From the NCBI GenBank assembly GCA_965198875.1, contig CBDAPU010000001.1, positions 1,178,001-1,242,000 on the forward strand: a stretch of 64,000 bases of DNA, read 5' to 3'. The notes below the pieces were generated by a model. It did not search any database and had not been told where the DNA came from. It worked only from the letters and a program-made list of their open reading frames with translations. Shown piece by piece: positions 9,273-20,551 of this stretch; position 1 is the first letter of the stretch, and each line of letters begins with the position of its first letter. This stretch comes from CBDAPU01 sp965198875 (GTDB taxonomy: Bacteria; Pseudomonadota; Gammaproteobacteria; Eutrophobiales; Eutrophobiaceae). Position numbers and translations under genes: made by a program.

Positions 9273-9929
9273 ATGCGCTCTATCCTGGTGTTAAACCCCA
9301 AGGGCGGTAGTGGAAAGAGCACCATCGCCACCAACATTGCCGGTTATTTTGCAACCCAGGGAAAGTCGGTGGCCATTGCCGATTGCGACCCCCAGGCCTC
9401 CTGTAAAGACTGGCTCAAGGCGAGGCCAGATGCCGCCCCGACCATACAGGCCGCCACCATTAAAGGCGGCAAGGTTCACGTTGAAAAGCGCCCGCAGATC
9501 CTCATCATCGACACGCCGGCGTCCTTATATGGCCAACGTCTTGTGGGTTTTATCAAACAGGCCAAAACTATGGTCATCCCCTTAACGCCGTCCGCTATGG
9601 ACATCCGTGCGGCGGAGCGATTTATTGGCGAATTATCCTCACTGGGGAAATGGCTCGGCCACAAGATCAAGCTCGCCACCATCGCCAATCGCGTCAAGGA
9701 AGACACCATTGCCGCCGCACAACTGGAGTATTATCTGCAGAAGATAACCTTGCCCAGCGGCCAGAAACTGCCCTTTATGACCATATTGCGTAGCAGTCAC
9801 AATTACGTCAAAGCCGCTGAGAAAGGGTTAAGTATTTTTGAGTTTGCGCCATCGAAAACGACCTATGATAGGGAACAGTGGGAGCCCCTGCTGAGATGGT
9901 TAAAGAGCAACCGAAGTCTGCCGGATTAG
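9273..9929 (+). CDS. Orphan ParA/MinD-family ATPase
   Basis: ATPase of the ParA superfamily; such proteins position plasmids, chromosomes, chemoreceptor arrays or protein bodies over the nucleoid. The deviant Walker A NPKGGSGKST is at the N-terminus, followed by the DCDPQASCKDW block and the Walker B-like ILIIDTPAS. At about 218 residues it is a short, single-domain ParA with no N-terminal DNA-binding domain. A GTG at 9267 is in frame, but the GAGGAGG at 9261-9267 is placed correctly for ATG 9273. No ParB, McdB or other adaptor gene is adjacent, so the cargo is unknown. It lies between phosphoribulokinase and the polA pair. Confidence 0.85.
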   Translation: MRSILVLNPKGGSGKSTIATNIAGYFATQGKSVAIADCDPQASCKDWLKARPDAAPTIQAATIKGGKVHVEKRPQILIIDTPASLYGQRLVGFIKQAKTMVIPLTPSAMDIRAAERFIGELSSLGKWLGHKIKLATIANRVKEDTIAAAQLEYYLQKITLPSGQKLPFMTILRSSHNYVKAAEKGLSIFEFAPSKTTYDREQWEPLLRWLKSNRSLPD

Positions 9930-10059
9930 CCCTATTTAACCGGCCCCCATTGCGGGCGCCGCCATCCCGCTAGCGCTGATCAAGACTGGTAGAGAGCCTT
10001 TCAGGGCGTCAAGTCATTGTGACCGATAACGCTACCCAGGAGGCGATGGATGGCCTGCA

Positions 10060-10398
10060 CTACCAACTGAATAACACCCATTGGGGCACAATGAAATCAT
10101 CATAGATCTCGCTCATGCGTGTTTCCATCTGGCCATCACCATCCCGATCCACCAGATAATAAGAGGGCCCTGCCGCCGGCGTTATTTTTGTCATGTATAA
10201 CCTGCCATCGAGGCGGTACTCTTCAATGGTGGCGTCTTCTTTTCTGATAATCGTCACTTGCGGTTCAATGGCCTGGCCACTTTGAAGCGGATCGGGCAGC
10301 TCCGGCGGCTCGGGCGCTGCGGCAAAATCCTCTACAGGGCCCTGCTCCGCAGTGGCCGTGATGGTGATCAACAACAGACTAAATAGAAAATTTTGCAT
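10060..10398 (-). CDS. DUF2782 family exported protein
   Basis: Small 112-residue protein with a signal peptide (cleavage likely after about residue 17, ...TATA/EQG) and a conserved core reading TIIRKEDATIEEYRLDG, then YMTKITPA and YYLVDRDGDGQMETR. This core matches the DUF2782 family, which in gammaproteobacteria is usually found beside polA, as here. The gene is divergent from polA. No function is known; the charged C-terminal strand pattern suggests a small periplasmic beta-rich domain. Confidence 0.8.
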   Translation of the reverse strand: MQNFLFSLLLITITATAEQGPVEDFAAAPEPPELPDPLQSGQAIEPQVTIIRKEDATIEEYRLDGRLYMTKITPAAGPSYYLVDRDGDGQMETRMSEIYDDFIVPQWVLFSW

Positions 10399-10623
10399 TG
10401 ATCCTGCCCTTAAAACCTGAAGGCCCTTAACTGCGGCTCTGCTGTGATCGGGCCCTGTTCATCTCACATTTTGTCAAACCCATGATAACCTGGAACGTGA
10501 CGTCTGTTCGACAGTTAAGCGCTTATTCCCCATAAGACCCATTGTTCTCTCCCGTCTGCGCCCGAGGGAGTTGGGAAGATGGGGGTGTTTGCTTCATAAT
10601 ATCATTAAGCATCTGATGAGCAC

Positions 10624-13341
<2,718 letters not shown>

Positions 13342-13458
13342 CCAACGCCCGCCCCTTAGATCCGCATACTGTGATACCATGCCCTGCAGAGAGATGATCA
13401 TGTCACACCAGCGCCATCCATCTGCATAAACCGCCTAACTTATCAAACAGCCATCATC

Positions 13459-14199
13459 ATGTTGTTAATTCCTGCGATAGACATTAAAAACGGCAAGTGT
13501 GTGCGTTTGCGTCAGGGTAATATGAGCGATGAAACCGTATACGATGCCGAGCCGGTGGCGGTGGCGAGAAGATGGGTTGACGCCGGGGCAAAACGGCTAC
13601 ACATCATCGATCTGGACGGCGCATCATCGGGCAAGCCGGTGAACGCGGATATCATCCATGACATCGCCCGGGCACACCCTGATATCGACATGCAGGTGGG
13701 CGGCGGCATTCGTGATGAGAAGGCCATACAAACCTACCTTGACGCCGGGGTAGATTACGTGATCATAGGCACGCGCGCGGTGAGCGCCCCGCACTTTGTT
13801 GCGGATATTTGCCTTGAGTTTCCAGGGCATATCATCGTCGGGCTGGACGCCAGAGACGGCAAGCTGGCCACCGATGGCTGGTCAAAACTCTCACAGCATG
13901 ACGCCGTTCACATGGCGCAACGGTTTGAACAGGAGGGGGTAGCGGCCATTATTTTCACCGATATCGGTCGTGACGGCATGATGAGCCGGGTGAACATCGA
14001 GGCGACTGTTGCCATGGGCCGGGCGATCACCCTCCCCGTGATCGCCGCAGGCGGGATCAAGGACATGGAAGACATAAAAGCCCTGTGCGCCCGCGCCGAT
14101 GAGGGGATCGCCGGCGCCATCACCGGGCGGGCGATTTATGAGGGCAGCCTTAACCTCAAAGAGGCCTTATCTCTAATCAAGACGCTGGGGCGTAGCTGA
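13459..14199 (+). CDS. hisA: ProFAR isomerase HisA
   Basis: 1-(5-phosphoribosyl)-5-[(5-phosphoribosylamino)methylideneamino]imidazole-4-carboxamide isomerase of histidine biosynthesis, a (beta/alpha)8 barrel. The 246 residues begin LLIPAIDIKNGKCVRL, with the catalytic Asp8 position in AIDI. The second catalytic Asp is in VGLDARDGK. Phosphate loops are VGGGIRDE and AGGIKD. It is first of hisA-hisF-hisI-hisE with gaps of only 3-6 bp, so the four are one operon. hisBH and the rest are not upstream; polA is. Confidence 0.96.
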   Translation: MLLIPAIDIKNGKCVRLRQGNMSDETVYDAEPVAVARRWVDAGAKRLHIIDLDGASSGKPVNADIIHDIARAHPDIDMQVGGGIRDEKAIQTYLDAGVDYVIIGTRAVSAPHFVADICLEFPGHIIVGLDARDGKLATDGWSKLSQHDAVHMAQRFEQEGVAAIIFTDIGRDGMMSRVNIEATVAMGRAITLPVIAAGGIKDMEDIKALCARADEGIAGAITGRAIYEGSLNLKEALSLIKTLGRS

Positions 14200-14203
14200 T
14201 CCC

Positions 14204-14974
14204 ATGGCGCTGGCGAAACGGATCATCCCCTGCCTGGATGTGGATGCAGGGCGAGTTGTCAAAGGGGTGCGGTTTGTCGATATCACAGATGCTGGCGACC
14301 CGGTGGAGATCGCGCGCCGTTATGATGAGCAGGGCGCCGATGAGCTCGCCTTCCTGGACATTACCGCCAGCAGCGATGAGAGGGAGACCCTGTTGCAGGT
14401 GGTAGAGGAGGTGGCCAGCCAGGTGTTCATTCCCCTGACGGTGGGCGGCGGGATCCGCTCACTGGATGATATACGCCGCATGTTAAATGCCGGGGCGGAC
14501 AAGATCAGCATCAACACGGCGGCGGTAGAGAACCCGGGGTTTGTGGCGAAGGCGGCCGGGCGATTCGGCTCACAGTGTATTGTTGTGGCGATTGATGCAA
14601 AGCAGATCGGTGATGGCGAGACGCCAAAATGGGAGGTGTTCACCCATGGCGGGCGTAGCGGAGCAGGTATCGATGCGCTGGCGTGGGCGAGGAAAATGGT
14701 GGCCTTCGGGGCGGGGGAGATATTACTCACGAGCATGGATCGGGACGGAACCCGGGACGGGTTCGACCTGGCGTTGACCAGGGCAATCAGTACCAGCGTC
14801 ACTGTGCCGGTTATCGCCTCCGGCGGCGTTGGCAACCTGGAGCATCTGCTGGCGGGCGTTAGAGAAGGAAAGGCCGACGCCGTCCTTGCCGCCAGCATAT
14901 TTCATTTTGGAGAATACACCATTGCCGAGGCCAAAAAGAAAATGGCCGAGCAACAAGTTGAGATCAGGATGTAG
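14204..14974 (+). CDS. hisF: Imidazole glycerol phosphate synthase cyclase subunit HisF
   Basis: Cyclase half of the HisFH glutamine amidotransferase, using ammonia delivered by HisH to close the imidazole ring. The 256-residue barrel has the catalytic Asp11 in IPCLDVDAGRVVKG and the second catalytic Asp in VVAIDAKQ. Phosphate-binding loops are VGGGIRS and ASGGVGN. The gene starts 4 bp after hisA and is followed 3 bp later by hisI. Its partner hisH is not in the window. Confidence 0.97.
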   Translation: MALAKRIIPCLDVDAGRVVKGVRFVDITDAGDPVEIARRYDEQGADELAFLDITASSDERETLLQVVEEVASQVFIPLTVGGGIRSLDDIRRMLNAGADKISINTAAVENPGFVAKAAGRFGSQCIVVAIDAKQIGDGETPKWEVFTHGGRSGAGIDALAWARKMVAFGAGEILLTSMDRDGTRDGFDLALTRAISTSVTVPVIASGGVGNLEHLLAGVREGKADAVLAASIFHFGEYTIAEAKKKMAEQQVEIRM

Positions 14975-14977
14975 CGG

Positions 14978-15376
14978 GTGGCCGCAGATCAATCTGACTG
15001 GATAGATGCGGTTAGCTGGGGGGCGGACGGCTTGGTGCCCGCCATTGCCCAGCAACAGGGCACGGGCAACGTCCTGACCCTGGCCTGGATGAACAAACAG
15101 GCCCTGCAACTCACGGTTGATGAGGGCCGCGCCGTTTATTGGTCGAGATCACGCAATAAAATCTGGCGCAAGGGCGAGCTCTCCGGTCACAGGCAGGACG
15201 TCATTGAAATTCGCCTTGATTGTGATCATGACGCCATCCTTTTGATCGTCAACCAACAGGGCAAGATAGCCTGTCATAGTGGCAGAGAAAGCTGTTTCTA
15301 TTTATTGAAAACCGCCGACGGCTGGTGCGAGGCGGGCGCGGTCATGAAAGACCCAAAGGACATATACCCACGCTAA
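14978..15376 (+). CDS. hisI: Phosphoribosyl-AMP cyclohydrolase HisI
   Basis: Opens the adenine ring of phosphoribosyl-AMP in the third step of histidine synthesis; a zinc enzyme. The 132-residue protein has VLTLAWMNKQAL, the metal-site stretch RLDCDHDAILL and the CHSGRESCFY block. It starts at GTG 14978, with AGGAT about 8 nt upstream. Unlike E. coli, where HisI and HisE are fused, here they are separate genes; the lone hisI ends 6 bp before hisE. Confidence 0.95.
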   Translation: MAADQSDWIDAVSWGADGLVPAIAQQQGTGNVLTLAWMNKQALQLTVDEGRAVYWSRSRNKIWRKGELSGHRQDVIEIRLDCDHDAILLIVNQQGKIACHSGRESCFYLLKTADGWCEAGAVMKDPKDIYPR

Positions 15377-15382
15377 CCCGCC

Positions 15383-15718
15383 ATGTCAGACGTCATTCAT
15401 GAACTGGCCAACGTGCTGGATAAGCGCAAGAGCGCGGATCCGGAAACCTCCTATGTCGCTTGCCTGTACGAGCAGGGGACGGCAAAAATACTGGCCAAAA
15501 TTGAAGAGGAGGCGGGCGAGTTAGTCGAGGCGGCCCGCGAGGGGAATAATGAGCATATCATCCATGAGGCGGCGGATCTGTGGTTCCATACGCTGGTGTT
15601 GTTGTGCGCTTTGGGCATACGCCCCGATGAGGTTCTCTCGGAGCTGGGACGGCGCTTCGGCACATCCGGCCACGAAGAGAAGGCTGGCCGGGAAAACAAT
15701 CGCCCGACATCCGGCTAA
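15383..15718 (+). CDS. hisE: Phosphoribosyl-ATP pyrophosphohydrolase HisE
   Basis: Hydrolyses phosphoribosyl-ATP to phosphoribosyl-AMP. The 111 residues form the all-alpha MazG-like fold with the acidic metal helix KIEEEAGELVEAA and a downstream HEAADLWFHTLVLL helix. It is last gene of the hisAFIE operon. It is followed by 225 bp before tatA, a stretch that contains an isolated TATAAT at 15746-15751 without a good -35, so any tatA promoter remains unassigned. Confidence 0.94.
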   Translation: MSDVIHELANVLDKRKSADPETSYVACLYEQGTAKILAKIEEEAGELVEAAREGNNEHIIHEAADLWFHTLVLLCALGIRPDEVLSELGRRFGTSGHEEKAGRENNRPTSG

Positions 15719-15943
15719 TGCCGGGTTTTATCCCTCGATAAGGCGTATAATCAGGGATGCCTTTGGTTAAACCAGACAACAACTTCAACCCTGCATGCGC
15801 CTGGCTTAAAATGCGCTGTTCTTCATCTTTAAGGCGGAGGGGTTTTGAGAGATGCTATTTACACGGGGCAATGAGGTTTAGAGGCGGCGGAGAAGCGCGA
15901 TGTTGAGATGGGTTCATAACAACCTAACTGGCGGAGAGAGCTT

Positions 15944-16168
15944 ATGAGTTTTGGTATTTGGGAACTGGTTATTATCCTGGCGATTGTCGCCCTGTTGTTC
16001 GGCACAAAAAAACTGCGAACGATGGGCGCTGATCTGGGCGGCGCCCTGAAGGGCTTTCGTAGCGCCATGAAAGAAGACGATAAAGACAACATCGCCGAGC
16101 AGGCAGACGCACAGGTGATTGAAGGCGAGGTTGAAGGCGGCAATGCACGAGAGAGGGCTGATGTTTGA
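15944..16168 (+). CDS. tatA: Sec-independent translocase subunit TatA
   Basis: Pore-forming component of the twin-arginine translocase for folded proteins. It is 74 residues long. A single N-terminal membrane helix (WELVIILAIVALLFG) is followed by the hinge and an amphipathic helix starting KKLRTMGADLGGALKGF. The C-terminal tail is acidic. Its stop codon overlaps the tatB start by 8 bp, giving tight coupling. Confidence 0.95.
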   Translation: MSFGIWELVIILAIVALLFGTKKLRTMGADLGGALKGFRSAMKEDDKDNIAEQADAQVIEGEVEGGNARERADV

Positions 16169-16415
16169 CGTCGGTTTTTGGGAATTATTGCTGATCGCCA
16201 CCGTCGCCCTCATTGTCGCCGGCCCGGAGAAATTGCCCGGCCTTGTTCGTGATGCAACTCGATGGGCAGGAAAGGCGCGCCGGTTCGTCATGCAAACCAA
16301 ATATGAGATCGAGCAACAGCTACGCTTCGATGAAGAGAAAGATCTGGCGACGAAAATGGCCGACCTGGATAAGATCATGGACATCGCCCCCGACAAACAC
16401 AACGATGTAAAATAG
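16161..16415 (+). CDS. tatB: Sec-independent translocase subunit TatB
   Basis: Forms the substrate receptor of the Tat translocase together with TatC. The true start is ATG 16161 with GAGAGAGGG just upstream; an open frame 14 codons longer is inside tatA. The 84-residue product starts MFDVGFWELLLIATVALIV and has the conserved GPEKLPGLVRDATRW hinge/amphipathic helix. It is shorter than E. coli TatB (171), lacking most of the variable C-tail. Confidence 0.94.
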   Translation: MFDVGFWELLLIATVALIVAGPEKLPGLVRDATRWAGKARRFVMQTKYEIEQQLRFDEEKDLATKMADLDKIMDIAPDKHNDVK

Positions 16416-16448
16416 CTTATCGGCATGGCTTAACAATGCCCGGGGCAG

Positions 16449-17228
16449 ATGGCAGATAAACCCGCTCAAGCTGATGCAGATGTAGAACAACCTCTTATCG
16501 CCCATTTAGCTGAGCTAAGAGGAAGGCTACTACGCTCCCTGGCCTGTGTGGTCATGATTTTTCTCGGGCTAAGCCCCTTCGCCAATGATATATACTCGCT
16601 CATTGCAACGCCGTTGCTAACCCACTTGCCGGCCGAGGGCGGCATGATCGCCACGGAAGTGGCGGCGCCGTTCCTGGTGCCGTTCAAGCTGACGTTCTTC
16701 GTGGCCGTCTTTATTGCCGTTCCTTATTTGCTGTATCAAACATGGGCGTTTGTCGCCCCGGGTTTATATGAGAATGAAAGGCGATGGATCCTGCCGCTGA
16801 TCTCAAGTAGCGTATTGTTGTTTTATTTAGGCAATGCGTTCGCCTTTTTTGTCGTCTTTCCCCTGTTGTTTTCCTTTTTAACGGTCATCGCCCCCGAGGG
16901 CGTCACCGTGATGACCGACATAGGGCATTATTTGAACTTCATACTAAAAATGTTCTTTGCCTTTGGCCTCGCCTTTGAGGTGCCCATCGCCACCATCCTG
17001 TGTATCTGGACCGGCATTATCTCCCCTGAGGCGCTCGCAGAGAAAAGGCCCTATATTGTGGTCGGCGCATTTACCGTCGGCATGTTGCTGACCCCGCCGG
17101 ACATCATCTCCCAGGTGTTGCTCGCCCTGCCGGTCTGGTTGTTGTTTGAGAGTGGTTTAATCCTGGGGCGCCTTCTCAGGCGGCGGCAGGAAAACAACCC
17201 CGAAGGCGGCGCAACGAGTAGCGGCTAG
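16449..17228 (+). CDS. tatC: Sec-independent translocase subunit TatC
   Basis: Polytopic receptor that recognises twin-arginine signal peptides. The 259 residues include the cytoplasmic N-terminal HLAELRGRLLRSL motif, six hydrophobic segments, and the conserved FVAPGLYENERRW loop. Helix 4-5 contains the FAFGLAFEVP motif needed for signal recognition. It is third gene of tatABC, followed after 5 bp by the hydrolase at 17234, itself a probable Tat substrate. Confidence 0.97.
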   Translation: MADKPAQADADVEQPLIAHLAELRGRLLRSLACVVMIFLGLSPFANDIYSLIATPLLTHLPAEGGMIATEVAAPFLVPFKLTFFVAVFIAVPYLLYQTWAFVAPGLYENERRWILPLISSSVLLFYLGNAFAFFVVFPLLFSFLTVIAPEGVTVMTDIGHYLNFILKMFFAFGLAFEVPIATILCIWTGIISPEALAEKRPYIVVGAFTVGMLLTPPDIISQVLLALPVWLLFESGLILGRLLRRRQENNPEGGATSSG

Positions 17229-17233
17229 ACAAA

Positions 17234-18520
17234 ATGCACCGCCGCCATTTCATCGCCGGGCTAGTCGGGATCGGAGCAGGCGGCTGCCGAGTTTGGCCTG
17301 AACAGGGCCTGCTCAATCCCTGCCTCAGCCCAACGCTCCCGGCGCCGCTAAAATCCCATGAACTGGTGCGCGCCGTTTTTGAGGGGATCCGGGCCGATTA
17401 TATCTGGGATGGCCATGTTCATCTGCTCGGCAACGGCGATAGCGGCTCAGGGCTCTGGGTAAGCCCGAAGATGCAAAGCCCCTTTCGGCCGCTGCAATTC
17501 GCCCGTTTTCGATTTTACCTGAACGCATCCTGTGCATCAGAAGACGCCGTTGATGCGAGTTTTCTATCACGGCTGATCGCTTTGAAAAACGCCTTTCCTG
17601 CCGGCAGCCGACTGATGTTGCTCGCCTTCGATTATAGCTATGATGAATCCGGGCGCCGCCGGCGAGATTCAAGCGCCTTTCACACGCCCAACGCCCTGGC
17701 GGCGAGATTGCACCGGCAGCACCCGGAGATGTTTGAGTGGATTGCCTCCATACATCCGTACCGGGATGACGCACTGGAAGCGCTGGAGAGGGCGATTAAG
17801 GCGGGGGCCCGGGGGATAAAATGGCTGCCCCCCGCCATGGGCATAGATCCGGGCTCGGCGCGCTGTGATCCCTTTTATACGGCCCTTTCCAAAACCGGGA
17901 CGGCATTGCTGGTGCATGGCGGAGAAGAGCGGGCGGTTCGCGGCAGCGGCAGAGGGGAATACGGCAACCCCTTGCTGTTACGACGGCCCCTGGAGCAGGG
18001 GGTACGGATCATCATCGCCCATTGCGCCTCTTTAGGCCGGGCCCGGGACCTGGACAAAGGCAACGATGGCCCTTTGGTTAGCAGTTTTTCCCTGTTCAAG
18101 CGGCTCATGAATGAAGAGCAGTTTGACAACAACCTGTTCGGCGACATCTCCGCAATCACCCAACGCAACCGTGATCCGTCAATACTAAAAGAACTCATCG
18201 AGACCGACGCCTGGCAAGCGCGGCTCATCAATGGCTCGGATTATCCGCTGCCGGGGGTGATGCCGCTGTTCTCGCTGCGGCGACTGACGGGCTTTATCAC
18301 CGAGGCCGAAATGAACGTGCTGTCCCAAGTGCGCCGCCATAATGCGCTGCTGTTTGATTTTATGCTAAAACGCCTGCTGCTGAGCGCTAACAAACGATTC
18401 GACGCCCGGGTATTTGAAAGTCGGCGTGTTTATGCGCCAGAGCAAACCAGCGCCCAGGAAGATCAGGCTAAACGGGCGCTTTCCGTCAGTGCGCCCGCCA
18501 CAGCCCACGAGGCAAAGTAG
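17234..18520 (+). CDS. Amidohydrolase-family metal-dependent hydrolase with Tat signal
   Basis: Predicted exported hydrolase of the amidohydrolase_2 type. The N-terminus MHRRHFIAGLVGIGAGGC carries a twin-arginine motif (R3-R4-H-F-I) and a hydrophobic run; Cys18 might be a lipid anchor but the lipobox is poor. Candidate metal ligands are H61 and H63 (GHVHLLG), K196 (GIKWLPPA), H228 (LLVHGGEE), H263 (IIAHCAS) and D336 (NGSDYP), the usual order of this barrel family. The substrate is unknown. It begins 5 bp after tatC, so it is very probably cotranscribed with the translocase that would export it. A run of ten cytosines lies 15 bp past the stop codon. Confidence 0.8.
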   Translation: MHRRHFIAGLVGIGAGGCRVWPEQGLLNPCLSPTLPAPLKSHELVRAVFEGIRADYIWDGHVHLLGNGDSGSGLWVSPKMQSPFRPLQFARFRFYLNASCASEDAVDASFLSRLIALKNAFPAGSRLMLLAFDYSYDESGRRRRDSSAFHTPNALAARLHRQHPEMFEWIASIHPYRDDALEALERAIKAGARGIKWLPPAMGIDPGSARCDPFYTALSKTGTALLVHGGEERAVRGSGRGEYGNPLLLRRPLEQGVRIIIAHCASLGRARDLDKGNDGPLVSSFSLFKRLMNEEQFDNNLFGDISAITQRNRDPSILKELIETDAWQARLINGSDYPLPGVMPLFSLRRLTGFITEAEMNVLSQVRRHNALLFDFMLKRLLLSANKRFDARVFESRRVYAPEQTSAQEDQAKRALSVSAPATAHEAK

Positions 18521-18977
18521 CTATCGCCCCCGGAACCCCCCCCCCTTAAAGAAGAACGCTGATCGCCTGTCAGGCCATCTCAAAGGAGCCACCATCCGAT
18601 CAGCGCCTATGAATACCGCCGGGCCTTTTATATGGCGGGGGCGAGAACCCCGGACCCACCGGGGCTTATACCGGGATGGACCCACATGGCCTTTTATACG
18701 GCGGGGATCAGGGCCATGACCGAACCCCCTGTTGGCGACCCGGTTGACCAGGGCATTCGGAGATCTCTCGGCCAGCCAGCATTTACTCGTTCCTATCCTC
18801 GGCGCAACGACAACAGCGCCGGGAATACCCCTGACGATGGGGCTTTCAGGGCGTGGTTCAAGACGGGTTTGGGCAGGGGATGGATTGAGCGGGCATCTGC
18901 AAACGTTATCAGGATATCGGCGTTGAGAGGGACTTCCACTGTCTTCTTTAATCCCCGTGCCTTGATCCCCTGTGAGA
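18521..18977. other. Gene-poor stretch with small repeats
   Basis: Between the tat-linked hydrolase and the rhodanese gene I see no convincing gene. An open frame crosses it (18632-19078, plus strand), but the product resembles nothing and it runs antisense into the rhodanese. The stretch contains ten consecutive C at 18536-18545, a short direct repeat near 18.62-18.71 kb and a perfect hairpin at 18648-18664. It could be decayed sequence or a repeat-bearing spacer. Confidence 0.5.
18622..18708 (+). repeat. Short direct repeat, ggccttttatayggcgggg
   Basis: Two copies of a 19-bp motif, at 18622-18640 (ggccttttatatggcgggg) and about 18688-18706 (ggccttttatacggcgggg), differ at one position. Between them lies the hairpin ccccgg-accca-ccgggg (18648-18664). 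No other copy was noticed in the window. Confidence 0.5.
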
Positions 18978-19391
18978 TCAGGTTTGCTCCCAGGGCAGGC
19001 CGTGAAAACGCCAGCCGTTTATGGTGTTGCGGTGGTTGTTTTTGTCTTTATCTCCCTCAAAGCCTTCGGCGACATTGACGGCTTCAACAAAGCCTGCCGC
19101 CTGCAAGGCCTTTGCCGCCGACAGGGAACGCGCCCCGCTTCGACAAAGCGCCAGCACCGGCACATGCTCCGGCCTTGCCGCTGCCCGCATTGCCGTCAGC
19201 GCCGCTCGAACCTTGCTCACAAAATCGGGATCAACCCCCCAGTAGGGCGCCTCCTGCCAGGGGACATGCACCGCATTCAAGGGGTGGCCGACAAACTCAA
19301 ACTCAATGCGCGAGCGCACATCCAGCAAGACGGTCTCAGGATCTGTTTGCAGACGCTCCCATGCCTCGGGCGGCGTGATCTCTTTAATCAT
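18978..19391 (-). CDS. Rhodanese-like sulfurtransferase
   Basis: Single-domain rhodanese expected to carry a persulfide on its active-site cysteine. The 137-residue protein has the N-terminal LLDVRSRIEFEFVGHP block and the active-site loop ALCRSGARS with Cys83. The C-terminal NVAEGFEGD-type helix and a GW segment close the domain. There is no signal peptide, so it is cytoplasmic. It is divergent from ilvE. The physiological donor and acceptor cannot be read from context; in a CO2-fixing host a sulfur role is possible but unproven. Confidence 0.88.
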   Translation of the reverse strand: MIKEITPPEAWERLQTDPETVLLDVRSRIEFEFVGHPLNAVHVPWQEAPYWGVDPDFVSKVRAALTAMRAAARPEHVPVLALCRSGARSLSAAKALQAAGFVEAVNVAEGFEGDKDKNNHRNTINGWRFHGLPWEQT

Positions 19392-19559
19392 GTTTTATGC
19401 CTCACTGCTGTCCTGAAAGGCCTATTCTACGCAATCCTTTCAATTTTCTCCCCTCCAATCAAGACATCTCCCATGAAACCCGATGAGCATTTGTCAGCCA
19501 CGGCATAAGTGTGGTGGAATACGCAATCTGGCTGCACAATAATCAATAGAAGGTGTTTT

Positions 19560-20495
19560 ATGTCGATGGACGATCTGGACGGCGTCATCTGGTTTGATGG
19601 CGAATGGCTGCCCTGGCGGGAGGCAAAAGTGCATGTATTAACACACACCCTGCACTACGGCATGGGTGTGTTTGAGGGCATTCGCGCCTACAAGACGGAC
19701 AGGGGCACCGCCCTCTTTCGCCTGCAAGAGCACATCGCCCGCTTGTTCCAGTCGGCTCATATTATGCGTATGCCCATCGCCTTTGATGCGGACACGATCA
19801 ATAAGGCCTGTCGGGACGTGGTGCGCCGCAATGAACTGGAGTCCGCCTACCTGCGACCGGTATGTTTTTATGGCGCCGAGGGCATGGGCCTGCGCGCTGA
19901 TAACCTGAGAACCCATCTCGCCATTGCCGCATGGGAGTGGGGCGCCTATCTGGGTAGCGAGGCCCTCAAGCAGGGCATTCGCATCAAGACCTCTTCCTAC
20001 ACGCGCCACCATGTTAATATCTCCATGTGCAAGGCCAAGGCCAACGGCCATTACATCAATTCCATGCTGGCCTTGCAGGAGGCCCTTGAGTGCGGTTATG
20101 ACGAGGCGCTGCTGCTGGATAATGAAGGCTATGTTGCAGAAGGCAGCGGTGAGAATATTTTTATCATAAGAGAGGGTCTTATCTATACGCCCGATCTGAC
20201 CTCGGCGCTGGACGGGATCACCCGCGCTACGGCGATGACGCTGGCCCGGGAGGCCGGCTATACGGTAGCGGAAAAACGCATTACCCGAGATGAGGTCTAC
20301 ATCGCCGATGAGGCTTTTTTTACCGGCACGGCGGCGGAGATAACGCCCATTCGCGAGCTGGACGGGCGCACCATCGGCACCGGCGGGCGCGGGCCGATCA
20401 CCACGGAGATTCAGGCGGCGTTTTTTGCCCAGGTGGGCGGGCAGCGTGATAGCCACCCCGAATGGCTGGCGTATGTCCAGGTTCAGGGAGTCTAG
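19560..20495 (+). CDS. ilvE: Branched-chain amino acid aminotransferase IlvE
   Basis: PLP enzyme of fold type IV that makes valine, leucine and isoleucine from their keto acids. The true start is ATG 19560 (MSMDDLDGVIWFDGEW) with AAGGTG upstream, giving 311 residues; the frame is open 17 codons further. Markers are LHYGMGVFEGIRAY, YLRPVCFYG, the PLP lysine in CKAKANGHYINSM, and EGSGENIF. It is followed by a small zinc-finger gene after 56 bp, a pairing common in gammaproteobacteria. Confidence 0.95.
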   Translation: MSMDDLDGVIWFDGEWLPWREAKVHVLTHTLHYGMGVFEGIRAYKTDRGTALFRLQEHIARLFQSAHIMRMPIAFDADTINKACRDVVRRNELESAYLRPVCFYGAEGMGLRADNLRTHLAIAAWEWGAYLGSEALKQGIRIKTSSYTRHHVNISMCKAKANGHYINSMLALQEALECGYDEALLLDNEGYVAEGSGENIFIIREGLIYTPDLTSALDGITRATAMTLAREAGYTVAEKRITRDEVYIADEAFFTGTAAEITPIRELDGRTIGTGGRGPITTEIQAAFFAQVGGQRDSHPEWLAYVQVQGV

Positions 20496-20551
20496 GTTCT
20501 AAGGACGAGACAATCAACGCTTCCCTGATCATGACGGAGGTATAGATAGCG

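Noticed and set aside
9273..9929. ParA gene as a carboxysome-positioning McdA
   Set aside because: No McdB, shell or RuBisCO gene is adjacent, so the specific call is not supported; it is listed only as an orphan ParA.
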